Shown piece by piece: positions 27,538-37,688 of a stretch of DNA of 37,688 bases. How positions within the stretch are numbered: the stretch's first letter is position 1; each line of letters begins with the position of its first letter. The notes under the pieces are model-generated. The model had not been told where the DNA came from and did no database searches. It was given only the letters and a program-made list of their open reading frames with translations. This DNA comes from Synechococcales cyanobacterium PMM_0072. Lineage in GTDB: Bacteria; Cyanobacteriota; Cyanobacteriia; Cyanobacteriales; Chamaesiphonaceae. The stretch lies in assembly GCA_949127675.1 (NCBI GenBank), contig CASBPY010000019.1, positions 1 through 37,688 on the forward strand, given 5' to 3'. The position numbers and the translations under genes were made by a program.

Positions 27538-27755
27538 AAAATTCTTAGCAAACTATATAAAGAAGTGCAGAACCAAAAAAGTTGGATCCTAGCAAGATTG
27601 GGAACATTATGTACTTTTGAAACACACTTGATCGAAGTTTAATTCGACCTCCATCTCTGAAAGATATACTCTGATATCTTTTGCTTTATATCTGTTACTT
27701 TGAATACCAAATCAATACTTAAGATCGTCGATCGAATACCACCGAAATTATTAAA

Positions 27756-29471
<1,716 letters not shown>

Positions 29472-29524
29472 CTAGATCATTGTAGACTAATCACCGCCGA
29501 TTGCTCTGTGCTACGTCACCCAAC

Positions 29525-30256
29525 CTACATTCTAATTTTCAATTCTGATAAATCTGAAATTGACACATTAGCCATCGCCAAAGGCTGTGAAGATCTGCCC
29601 CAAGAGATAGCAACACAGCCCGCTGCACCGCCTTGATTGCCCATCACCATATCCCAACTACTATCGCCTACCATCAAGGTTCTAGCCGGATCTACCCCCA
29701 GCTCCTGACAGGCAAATTGAAATAGGCGCGGATCGGGTTTGGCAAATTGGAGATCCGAACCTAATAATACTTGGAAGTAAGACTGTAACTGATGATAGTT
29801 GGCAAAATTAACGACTTGGCTAGTTGTCGCTGCTGAAATAATACCCATTTTAATTCCCGCCGCTGCGAAAGATTCGATCGATTTCTGGCAGCCAGGAAAC
29901 ATCGCATTTGGGGTAGATTCCATCACTCGATCGACTTCAGTAAAAGCTTGCTTTACAATGTCCAAGGCGGCACTCCAGCCGCGTCCAGTCTCAGCAATAT
30001 ACGCCGCTGCGGCAATTTCATTTTCGTAGCGACTACCCACAGCTTGCAATCCGGCTGGATCTAGAGTTAGTCCATTTACACCAAAAGCCATCAGTAGCGG
30101 TTCGCCCACGCCTGGAATTTGAGCGTCAATCAGCCGAGCGCGTTTTTGAGCGACATTCCGAAGATAATCTCCAGAGTCTTCGAGGGTACCATCTTTATCA
30201 AAAATAATAGCTTGGATATCAGAGAATGTGTGAGCGAGACAATCGATCGAAATCAT
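29525..30256 (-). CDS. HAD-superfamily hydrolase
   Basis: IIFDKDGTLEDS, GIISAATTSQV, KPDPRLFQFACQELGV..TLMVGDSSWDMVMG; ATG at 30256 likelier than ORF start 30454. Confidence 0.88.
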   Translation of the reverse strand: MISIDCLAHTFSDIQAIIFDKDGTLEDSGDYLRNVAQKRARLIDAQIPGVGEPLLMAFGVNGLTLDPAGLQAVGSRYENEIAAAAYIAETGRGWSAALDIVKQAFTEVDRVMESTPNAMFPGCQKSIESFAAAGIKMGIISAATTSQVVNFANYHQLQSYFQVLLGSDLQFAKPDPRLFQFACQELGVDPARTLMVGDSSWDMVMGNQGGAAGCVAISWGRSSQPLAMANVSISDLSELKIRM

Positions 30257-30459
30257 GGGGCGATACTGAGGGGAGCTATCTTCATTCAACCACTCTAATT
30301 GTATCGCAGTGCTAAATGATAAATAATATTGCGATCGAGATCGGATCAGTGTGGCGACAGTGCAAAATCGGAAGCATAACAGATATTTTAATAGCTCACG
30401 GTGAACAAGCTTCAACTCACCACCAAATAATTTAAGAAATACGGGAGATATCATACCAA

Positions 30460-31305
30460 ATGATGCAGAAAATTTTGATTGCCGTTGCTGGGTTGGGAAA
30501 ATGTGAACAGATGCTCAAAATATTGATGGAAATTCCAGCCATCCAGCGAGCAAATGTAACTATCTTGCACGTTGTTTCACCACAAGTTACCGCAGAATTG
30601 ATGGCTGAAAAGTTGACTGCTGGTGGCAAAATCTTGGCTGATGCGATCGAGTATCTCAAGCTCGATCCTGCTAAAGTTAATGTCAGACTAAAACAAGGTG
30701 AACCCAAAGATACAGTTTGTCAAGTTGCTGAGGAGGAGCAGGCAGATTTAATTATTATGGGTTCGCGAGGATTAGGTCGGCTCAATTCGATATTAGCCAA
30801 CTCTGTCAGTCAATATGTGTTTCAACTTACTTCTCGTCCAATGTTGTTGGTAAAGGATGATATAAATATCAAGAGCATCAATCGGATTTTGGTTGGATAC
30901 GACGATTCTATCCCTGCTAAAGAATCGTTACAATTAGCACTATTCCTCCTCCGTGATATCAAGGGTAGTCAACTATTAATTACTCAAGTTAAAGCTGAGA
31001 GTAGATCCGCAGATGCGCTGATTAAGCCAGAACAAGATCCAGTTTTTGCACATGCTATTGCTGAGGCTAAAAAGCAAGGAGTCGCCTATAAATGTATCCT
31101 CGCAACTGGTAATGCTGGCAAGGAAATCTGTAATGCTGCTGAAGAATTTCATGCCGATCTAGTAATTATTGGTTCACCAGAACGTCGTCCATCGATCGCC
31201 AAAAACTTACCAGATATCGATCGATTACTCGGTCAATCAACTTCTGACTATGTAAGAGTTAAAACACCATGTGCCTTGCTATTAAATCGATCTATTGTTG
31301 CCTAA
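30460..31305 (+). CDS. tandem-domain universal stress protein
   Basis: ADLIIMGSRGLGRLNSILANSVSQYVFQLTSRPMLLV, second domain ILVGYDDSIPAKESLQLAL. Confidence 0.88.
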   Translation: MMQKILIAVAGLGKCEQMLKILMEIPAIQRANVTILHVVSPQVTAELMAEKLTAGGKILADAIEYLKLDPAKVNVRLKQGEPKDTVCQVAEEEQADLIIMGSRGLGRLNSILANSVSQYVFQLTSRPMLLVKDDINIKSINRILVGYDDSIPAKESLQLALFLLRDIKGSQLLITQVKAESRSADALIKPEQDPVFAHAIAEAKKQGVAYKCILATGNAGKEICNAAEEFHADLVIIGSPERRPSIAKNLPDIDRLLGQSTSDYVRVKTPCALLLNRSIVA

Positions 31306-32452
31306 CATCTAATAACGGTTTAGAAATTAGTATTTTACCGATCCAGATACCTGGAGTTTCGATGTACTTGTGACTGACCTTGGCAACAGCAAAAGTTAAT
31401 TGTGTAACTAAGGTAATCGAACAGACTAGTAATAGCTCTGGGAGAATACCTTTTTTTAGGATTAGTCCAATGCCTGGTACTAAATACCAAGCAAACATAA
31501 AGTGAAATATATACATTGAGTAGGAAACTCGACCAATTTCTGTCAGAAATACATTTGAGTAGTTTGATTCCTTCAAAATATTCAGTAAGAATACAAATGA
31601 GATTCCAGCAATAACTGGTAAGAATGTGGCAACTAGCCAGTATTGTTTGCTTGGTAAGATGATGATGTCAATGATTGTGACCACAATGAAAATTGCAGTC
31701 TGGATCGGTAGAGATAATTGCAGCGGAATTTTGTAGTGATGATGAAAGAAAATTGTCATTCCCATCAAAAATACTGGTAGCTGGTTGATCAGATTGTAAT
31801 AAATGAATGAATTATCATCAATCTTAACCTTAAATAATTGCTGAACTGATAGCTGCACACTGATATTTAGTAATATAGATAATCCCACTAAACTATATAG
31901 AGCAGTAATTCCAGATTTTTTATAAGCTCTGTCGAATAGAGCGAACAAGATCGGAAATATCAAATAAAAAGCCATTTCAGTACCGATCGACCATCCACCA
32001 GGCACGATATTATTATTGGCTGATGGTACGAATCCGTGAATAAATAAAATATTTGCAGCAATAGTCTCGAAATTATAAAGCGAATATGGCATCCTAATTA
32101 GAGCTAAGATGTGCATATTTGATTCTAATAAAAAATAGCCAATTATTGCCAAGTAATATAAGGGTGCAATTCTAAAAAATCGCCTAATTAAAAAAGAGAT
32201 TAGTGACTGTTTTTCCTCGGCTCTTTTGATACTTGAGAAACATAAAGTATAGGCAGAGGCAACGAAAAAAAGCTGCACACCCATCTGCCCATATCGATCA
32301 ATATCGCCGACTAATTGAGAAACCCCATTAACAGCTTGGCTGGTATGAACGAGCATCACCATCAAAATTGCAATGCCTCTAGCAATGTCGATATAGTCTA
32401 GCTTTTGATCGGCACCAATTAGTTTTACTTCATCCATCTCGATTATTGCCAA
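31292..32452 (-). CDS. acyltransferase 3 (OafA/YrhL-like) membrane protein
   Basis: LDYIDIARGIAILMVMLVHTSQ, RRFFRIAPLYYLAI, multi-TM. Confidence 0.88.
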   Translation of the reverse strand: MAIIEMDEVKLIGADQKLDYIDIARGIAILMVMLVHTSQAVNGVSQLVGDIDRYGQMGVQLFFVASAYTLCFSSIKRAEEKQSLISFLIRRFFRIAPLYYLAIIGYFLLESNMHILALIRMPYSLYNFETIAANILFIHGFVPSANNNIVPGGWSIGTEMAFYLIFPILFALFDRAYKKSGITALYSLVGLSILLNISVQLSVQQLFKVKIDDNSFIYYNLINQLPVFLMGMTIFFHHHYKIPLQLSLPIQTAIFIVVTIIDIIILPSKQYWLVATFLPVIAGISFVFLLNILKESNYSNVFLTEIGRVSYSMYIFHFMFAWYLVPGIGLILKKGILPELLLVCSITLVTQLTFAVAKVSHKYIETPGIWIGKILISKPLLDVRQQ

Positions 32453-32553
32453 ACTTTCATTCTATCGACATTTCTGCACTTATTCGGGCAGCGATCGCTA
32501 AAAAGATCGCTCACCCTGCTAGAATCGATCGATAAATACACAGTCAACAGATC

Positions 32554-34500
32554 GTGCAAATCCGCTTGATATGGGAAGATCCAGTTACAGGAGAGTCCAA
32601 AGAACCCCTGTTAACCGTGCCGATTGCCTTGGGACGGGAATTTGAGCGATTACCTGATGTATTAGACGGTCACAGGGTTTGTCGGATTGTCTTGAATAGT
32701 TTGGAGGTATCTCGATATCACGCTTCGATCGAGATCCAGCAGGATCAGCTGATAATTGTCGATCGAGGCAGTAGCAATGGGATCATCGTCAACGGTCAGA
32801 AACAGTCCCAGATTCAAGTTGAGCCTGGCGACACAATCCAAATTGGCAACTATCAAATTTCGATCGCTCTACCAAGTACTACACCAACAATTTCATCGCA
32901 AATTAGATTTAATTCCGTTACCAATCGACCCGACTTACGCGGGACAATTCCGCCAGAAACAGCTACGAATAGCTGCTTACCGCCGATTTTTCGACAGGAG
33001 CAGCTTGATCCTCAAGCAATCCATGCTACCGGAATACCTGTTGAAGAAGTAGAATATGCAACAATCGGCGGTGGTTTGGGGAGTTTTATTTGGGTTGATT
33101 TATTGCGAGTCGGTGGCGTGAGTACCGAACGGATTCGCGTATTGGGGATGGAGCAGCAACCCTATGGACGCTACCAGCAGCTCTGTCTCAATGCCCAAAT
33201 CGTGCCCCAAGAGCGGCTAAGATCTCCAGCGGATGCCCGTCCTGACAACCTTTGGGGTTTCCCAAATTATGCAACACAGGAAGCGATTAGGGGCATCTCT
33301 AAAGGGAAACTAAAATCGAGTCTGTATCATCTCTGGCAAGTATTCGCCGAACCAATATTAGCGAATACTTATACGCCTAAATCTGGCGATGTGATTGCCG
33401 CAATCGATCGAGAAGCCGCCCGAATTAGTTGGCGGAGAATGATTAGGACAGCCCACGTTCAAGCAATTCGCAAGACTACTGACGGTCGATACGCGATCGT
33501 CTATACCTGTCAGCAGCCGACTGATTATGCCTGCACGATTGCCCGTTATGTCCACATCGCGACTGGTTATCCAGCATTACAATTCTTACCAGATCTCCAA
33601 GCTTATCGAGATCGCACCCAGGATTTCAAAACGGTAGTAAATGCCTACGAACCTCACGAACATATTTACGAGCATTTAGCCACGTATGGGGGTACTGTGC
33701 TGCTCCGTGGTACTGGTATCGTCGCAGCACGCATCCTCCAAAAACTCTACACAATTAGGCGCAATAACAATAGAGTTGAAATTAGGGTGATTCAGTTACT
33801 CCGCTTGGCCAAAACAGAGGGAAATAAATACGGTTTAGCCGATCGAAAAGTCGAACACAATTACGAATTTCAGCCTTTCAATTGGCCAAAATCGGCGTGG
33901 GGTGGACAGTATAAATCGACACTTGAAAATGCCACCCTAGAGCAACGCCAGCACCTACTCGCTGATTGGGGTGGCGTGACGACGACAGATCGCCGTGACT
34001 GGCGCAAAATTATCACAGGAGGGATCAATAAAGGCTGGTATCAGATTGTCTATGGAGAAGTTCAGCACGTCTTACCCAGAGCTAGCAGTAGTGGCACAAT
34101 TACTACAGTGAGAGAATCAGGGGTCAAAGGTGAAATTAACTTAGAATCCGACTTTATCATTGATGCTACTGCTGTCGATGCGCCAATTATGGCAAGTCCA
34201 CTCCTTCAAGATTTAGTTCAGCAATATAATTTACCGATCAATCACCTCGGTAGATTGACAGTTACGCCTGATTTTGAATTGGTAGAAATGGCCAATCAGA
34301 CAGGTAAAATCTACGCATCTGGCTCGATTACCTTAGGTAATTATTATGCACCTGTAGATAGTTTTCTCGGATTGCAATATGCTGCATTTCAGATTGTGCA
34401 AGATCTATTAGCTCGGAATCCAATTGAACTAAAACCATTAGTGTTAATCCGCTCACTAGCTCAATGGTGGAAATGGATCCACAATCGATCGCCAGATTGA
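32554..34500 (+). CDS. FHA domain fused to FAD/NAD(P)-binding oxidoreductase-like domain
   Basis: FHA LEVSRYHASIEI...VDRGSSNGIIVNG; Rossmann-like YATIGGGLGSFIW and second TVLLRGTGIVAARIL; GTG start. Confidence 0.8.
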   Translation: MQIRLIWEDPVTGESKEPLLTVPIALGREFERLPDVLDGHRVCRIVLNSLEVSRYHASIEIQQDQLIIVDRGSSNGIIVNGQKQSQIQVEPGDTIQIGNYQISIALPSTTPTISSQIRFNSVTNRPDLRGTIPPETATNSCLPPIFRQEQLDPQAIHATGIPVEEVEYATIGGGLGSFIWVDLLRVGGVSTERIRVLGMEQQPYGRYQQLCLNAQIVPQERLRSPADARPDNLWGFPNYATQEAIRGISKGKLKSSLYHLWQVFAEPILANTYTPKSGDVIAAIDREAARISWRRMIRTAHVQAIRKTTDGRYAIVYTCQQPTDYACTIARYVHIATGYPALQFLPDLQAYRDRTQDFKTVVNAYEPHEHIYEHLATYGGTVLLRGTGIVAARILQKLYTIRRNNNRVEIRVIQLLRLAKTEGNKYGLADRKVEHNYEFQPFNWPKSAWGGQYKSTLENATLEQRQHLLADWGGVTTTDRRDWRKIITGGINKGWYQIVYGEVQHVLPRASSSGTITTVRESGVKGEINLESDFIIDATAVDAPIMASPLLQDLVQQYNLPINHLGRLTVTPDFELVEMANQTGKIYASGSITLGNYYAPVDSFLGLQYAAFQIVQDLLARNPIELKPLVLIRSLAQWWKWIHNRSPD

Positions 34501-34581
34501 TTTAGATTCAGGTTTGTTATAATCAGATCATCTCACCTTAACTAAAATAAAGTTTTTAGGCTCCCACCCTCATAACCTAGC

Positions 34582-34614
34582 TATCAATTATCAATTATTA
34601 ATTATCAATTATTT
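34582..34614. repeat. heptanucleotide tandem repeat (TATCAAT-like) just upstream of the RBS
   Basis: tatcaattatcaattattaattatcaattattt. Confidence 0.8.
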
Positions 34615-34622
34615 AAGGAGTT

Positions 34623-35270
34623 TTGATCGTGTACGCAGTTGTTTCGGCAGATCGCATTTCAATTCCACCTGGCTCAGTACTACGAATTCCTGGTTCGTGG
34701 CAAGATTTTTGTCAACTACGGGATAGTCGGGGCGATGGCTCAATTCCCCGCCTACGTTATCGTCATGGAGAGATTTTATTGATGAGTCCATTACCTAGAC
34801 ACGGACGAGAAGCACATCTGATCGCTAGAATAGTGGAGGTTATTCTAGAGAGTCAAGATCGTAATTACGAGGCATTTACGCCGATTACGATGGAACTGCC
34901 CGATGTGGGCGGGATTGAGCCAGATTATTGTTTTTATATTGATAATTGGCAAGCGGCAGTAGGTAAAGATCGGATCGACTGGAAAGTCGATTTACCACCA
35001 GATTTGGCAATTGAAATTGACGTGACTAGTTTCACCTCAGAGCTAGATTTCCTGCCTTTTAATGTCCCAGAAGTATGGTTATTTAAAAAGTATCAATTGA
35101 AAATCTATCAGCTGGTTGCGGGTAAGTATGAAATCAGCCAAGCTAGTCGTTATTTTCCGAATATTTTGATTCAAGAAATGATCGATAGTTGTTTTATGAC
35201 TGCTAAAGAAAAAGGTACTGGAGTAGCAATTAGCGAACTACGCCGATCTTTCCTGAAGCCTAAAACCTAA
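34623..35270 (+). CDS. Uma2-family (DUF820) putative endonuclease
   Basis: LLMSPLPRHGREAHLIARIVEVI, GIEPDYCFYI, DLPPDLAIEIDVTS. Confidence 0.88.
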   Translation: MIVYAVVSADRISIPPGSVLRIPGSWQDFCQLRDSRGDGSIPRLRYRHGEILLMSPLPRHGREAHLIARIVEVILESQDRNYEAFTPITMELPDVGGIEPDYCFYIDNWQAAVGKDRIDWKVDLPPDLAIEIDVTSFTSELDFLPFNVPEVWLFKKYQLKIYQLVAGKYEISQASRYFPNILIQEMIDSCFMTAKEKGTGVAISELRRSFLKPKT

Positions 35271-35295
35271 TTAAAATTTACAGGCAAAATTACCA

Positions 35296-35658
35296 TCAAA
35301 AAAACTTTAGACTCTCAACCGCAGTAATAAATTCTGGTAAGACTTCAGCCGCCCAATTCCCTTCACAACTACGTCCAGTATTTAAGATCAATCGCAAGTT
35401 ATATTTACTGGGTAATCCTGCTACCTGTATCCAAATTAATTCACTTTCAGCTTCACAAGCGATACTTTCTTCATCCATCAATTCTGCTTGGATCGATCGC
35501 ATATTATCAACTAATTGCCCTAGTAAGCGACAAAAATCGGTGAGTTCGGTACTAGTTAGTTCAAATGCCCAATCGTCGCCACCAACTAATCCTTGATATT
35601 CTCCTGCTGGATTCCAACCGATTCGCCATCCAGCACCAGATTTTAAAACTTTGTCCAT
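35296..35658 (-). CDS. DUF1818 family protein
   Basis: GAGWRIGWNPAGEYQGLVGGDDWAFELTSTELTDFCRLL..QL. Confidence 0.85.
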   Translation of the reverse strand: MDKVLKSGAGWRIGWNPAGEYQGLVGGDDWAFELTSTELTDFCRLLGQLVDNMRSIQAELMDEESIACEAESELIWIQVAGLPSKYNLRLILNTGRSCEGNWAAEVLPEFITAVESLKFF

Positions 35659-35704
35659 TTAGGTTGATTAGCTGCGTCGATCTACCCACCCCGCCCTACG
35701 GGCA

Positions 35705-35720
35705 CCCCTCCTTGGAGGGG
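35705..35720. repeat. GC-rich hairpin
   Basis: CCCCTCC-TT-GGAGGGG, adjacent to a second small stem GCCC-TAC-GGGC. Confidence 0.6.
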
Positions 35721-35740
35721 ATTTTCCAGGCGAAGAAGAT

Positions 35741-35977
35741 CTAATCTCCTAAAATCTCTGGTTGAGTGAGTTCGTCAGACATCTCGATGATGGCGCGCAT
35801 GACAGGTTTGATTGAAGGGTCGTCGATATTTTCCGACTCATAGCGGTGGCGTTTTTTCGCGCGATTTGCTACTTGTACAGTGATTTTATAGCGATTAGAA
35901 GCTGCGCCAATCAGTTCCTCTGCCCGATAAGCAATTTGGATCGAGTCAAAGTGAGAATGGTTACGACGTTGGATCAT
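35741..35977 (-). CDS. rpoZ: DNA-directed RNA polymerase omega subunit
   Basis: [33 protein letters not shown]...[30 protein letters not shown] at 35977. Confidence 0.93.
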   Translation of the reverse strand: MIQRRNHSHFDSIQIAYRAEELIGAASNRYKITVQVANRAKKRHRYESENIDDPSIKPVMRAIIEMSDELTQPEILGD

Positions 35978-36118
35978 AGTTATTTTGATACAGTTCTGCC
36001 TTCTTTCTAGTGTACCTGAGGAATTCGACAAGTAGTTAGCAAATTAGTGTCTTTAGCAACAAGCTAGTCCCGATTACTGCTAGAATCGATCGTACAAACA
36101 GCAGTAACTTGAGTACAA

Positions 36119-37081
36119 ATGCGTATCCTGGCTCTTGTCCCTGGTGGAATTGGCGATCAAATCCTGTTCTTCCCCACAATCGATAATCTCAAAGGACGTT
36201 ACCCAGCGGCAGAAATAGATGTCGTCGTGGAACCGAGAGCGACGGCAGCATATCGCGTTTCCAAGTCTGTTGACAAGGTAATTTCGTTCGACTTCAAAGA
36301 TGTAAATGGTCCCGCTGATTGGGGAAACTTGTTAGGTATTTTGCGCGATCGAGAGTACGATGTCGCCATGTCTTTAGGTCGAAGATTTGGGGTCGGCTTT
36401 TTGCTGTGGTTGACTGGTATTCCGGTCAGGATTGGGTTTGATACTGGTATTAGTAAATTATTTCTCTCTAATCCTGTTACTTTAAATCTCGACCAATATG
36501 CGTCGCAGATGTATCACGATTTGGTCAAAGGTCTGGGCGTAACCGATCCTTGTCCTGATTTAGGCGTAAACGTGCCAAAAGCAGATATTGACTGGGCAGA
36601 AGCCGAACAGCAGCGGCTGGGCATTAAGGATAGTGGTTATGTGTTAATTCACGGTGGCGCGAGTAAGTTATCGCAAAAACTGGGTATGGATAAAATTTAT
36701 CCAGTAATCCAGTGGCAGCAAATCATCAAAGATTTGCAGACTCGTCAACCAAGTATCCCCGTAGTCATCATCAAAGGCCCTGATGACGGCGAGTTTATCA
36801 ATTCATTTCTGGCTGTCTGTCCTGATTTAAAAGTAATTAGTCCAACAGATATCGGTAAATTGGCTGCGATGATCGCAGGTGCTAATCTGATGCTCTGCAC
36901 GAATAGTGCCCCCATGCACCTAGCTGTGGCTGTTGGTACTTATACGATCGCGTTATTTGGCCCTAGCGATCCCACTAAACTACTACCTAATAATGGTCGA
37001 TCGATCTCAATCAAATCTCGGACGGGTAAAATCGCGGATATTCCACCTTCAGATGTGTTAGAGCAGATTTGGAAAGGGTAG
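36119..37081 (+). CDS. glycosyltransferase family 9 (heptosyltransferase-like)
   Basis: MRILALVPGGIGDQILFFPTIDNLKGRYP...LMLCTNSAPMHLAVAVGTYTIALFGPSDPTKLLP. Confidence 0.9.
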   Translation: MRILALVPGGIGDQILFFPTIDNLKGRYPAAEIDVVVEPRATAAYRVSKSVDKVISFDFKDVNGPADWGNLLGILRDREYDVAMSLGRRFGVGFLLWLTGIPVRIGFDTGISKLFLSNPVTLNLDQYASQMYHDLVKGLGVTDPCPDLGVNVPKADIDWAEAEQQRLGIKDSGYVLIHGGASKLSQKLGMDKIYPVIQWQQIIKDLQTRQPSIPVVIIKGPDDGEFINSFLAVCPDLKVISPTDIGKLAAMIAGANLMLCTNSAPMHLAVAVGTYTIALFGPSDPTKLLPNNGRSISIKSRTGKIADIPPSDVLEQIWKG

Positions 37082-37154
37082 ATAGATCTGTTGATTATTA
37101 CCTAAGTATTATTTCAGATCGGTACCATCATTCAAGAATCTTATCGATCTGAAG

Positions 37155-37380
37155 GGCAAGTCTTGGCGTTGCTGGATTCAGGTGTGACAACTCTCGCCGC
37201 TATACAGCTTCGCTGGGGCAAAGCCCTACGGAGTAACGATCTAGCGGGAGCTTCTGGCTTCGCAACCAGAGTTTCTTGCTTCACGGGCAGGGTATCACCT
37301 AAGCCTCCACAAGCAGCAACGATGCGTACTCACCGTTGTTTCGTAAAATCAATTAGATGAATCTAAGTGTTTACCCTTTT
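37155..37380 (-). mobile_element. decayed 3' end of an IS200/IS605-type TnpB-like gene
   Basis: Minus-strand translation VRIVAACGGLGDTLPVKQETLVAKPEAPARSLLRR resembles cyanobacterial TnpB C-termini (..ACGG..VKQE..); upstream in-frame stop. Confidence 0.45.
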
Positions 37381-37557
37381 TCCGTACAATGTTTTACCCA
37401 GCGAACGGGATTGCGAAATGCAATTCTCCTCACTGGAACCCTATACATTATGTTTTCAAGGTACAAACCCTTGCCCAGAATTTCGGCTCCACGATGAGTA
37501 ACGAATCAGGTCAGCGGTAGTTTTGATGCTATAATTATAGCACTAAATAGAACTAGT

Positions 37558-37688
37558 ATGCAACGGAAAAAAATGCTAAGGGTGATGTGATCCGACAAGG
37601 AATATGAGAGGATTTTATCGTATGCAGCCAAGACAGATCGAAAGGTTTCAGAGACAATCAGGGATTATATCAAGGGTTTGCCAGAGTA
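37558..37688 (+). pseudogene. RHH/CopG-like small DNA-binding protein with in-frame TGA, truncated by window end
   Basis: ATG at 37558 reads MQRKKMLRVM*SDKEYERILSYAAKTDRKVSETIRDYIKGLPE.. Confidence 0.55.

Noticed and set aside
34623-35270. Uma2-family gene as a defence system
   Set aside because: Uma2/DUF820 genes are very abundant in cyanobacteria and no linked defence genes are visible here
37163-37360. 65-aa plus-strand ORF
   Set aside because: Antisense to the TnpB-like remnant and spans a repeat module; unlikely to be coding

Overview
The window is cyanobacterial chromosome: it carries NdhN, a CpcS/CpeS-type lyase, a DesB-type desaturase, cyanobacterial RpoZ and DUF families, and frequent CGATCG motifs. 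Most genes look like housekeeping genes: rel/spoT, grx4-bolA, ndhN, 5-FCL, desB, trx, an aminotransferase, clpB, pyrG, rpoZ and a GT9 glycosyltransferase. The most distinctive locus is a minus-strand cluster encoding formamidase (FmdA), an FmdB-like zinc ribbon, an UrtABCDE-type ABC transporter and a MOSC protein. Upstream of urtA lies a tandemly duplicated promoter module. Each copy has an NtcA-type site (GTA-N8-TAC, perfect in one copy and one mismatch in the other) exactly 22 nt from a TAGGAT -10. Other notable items: a methyltransferase-HIT fusion with an altered HIT triad; an FHA-FAD/NAD(P)-binding fusion; a truncated paralogue remnant; an unannotated 36-aa membrane ORF directly behind rel/spoT; a perfect 26-bp inverted repeat broken by a clean 22-nt insertion; several period-7 tandem repeats; and a decayed TnpB-like remnant plus an RHH-like ORF with an in-frame stop at the right edge. 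I saw no tRNA, rRNA or CRISPR. I cannot claim a complete, undescribed multi-gene system. Family assignments are from recognition of motifs, not database searches.
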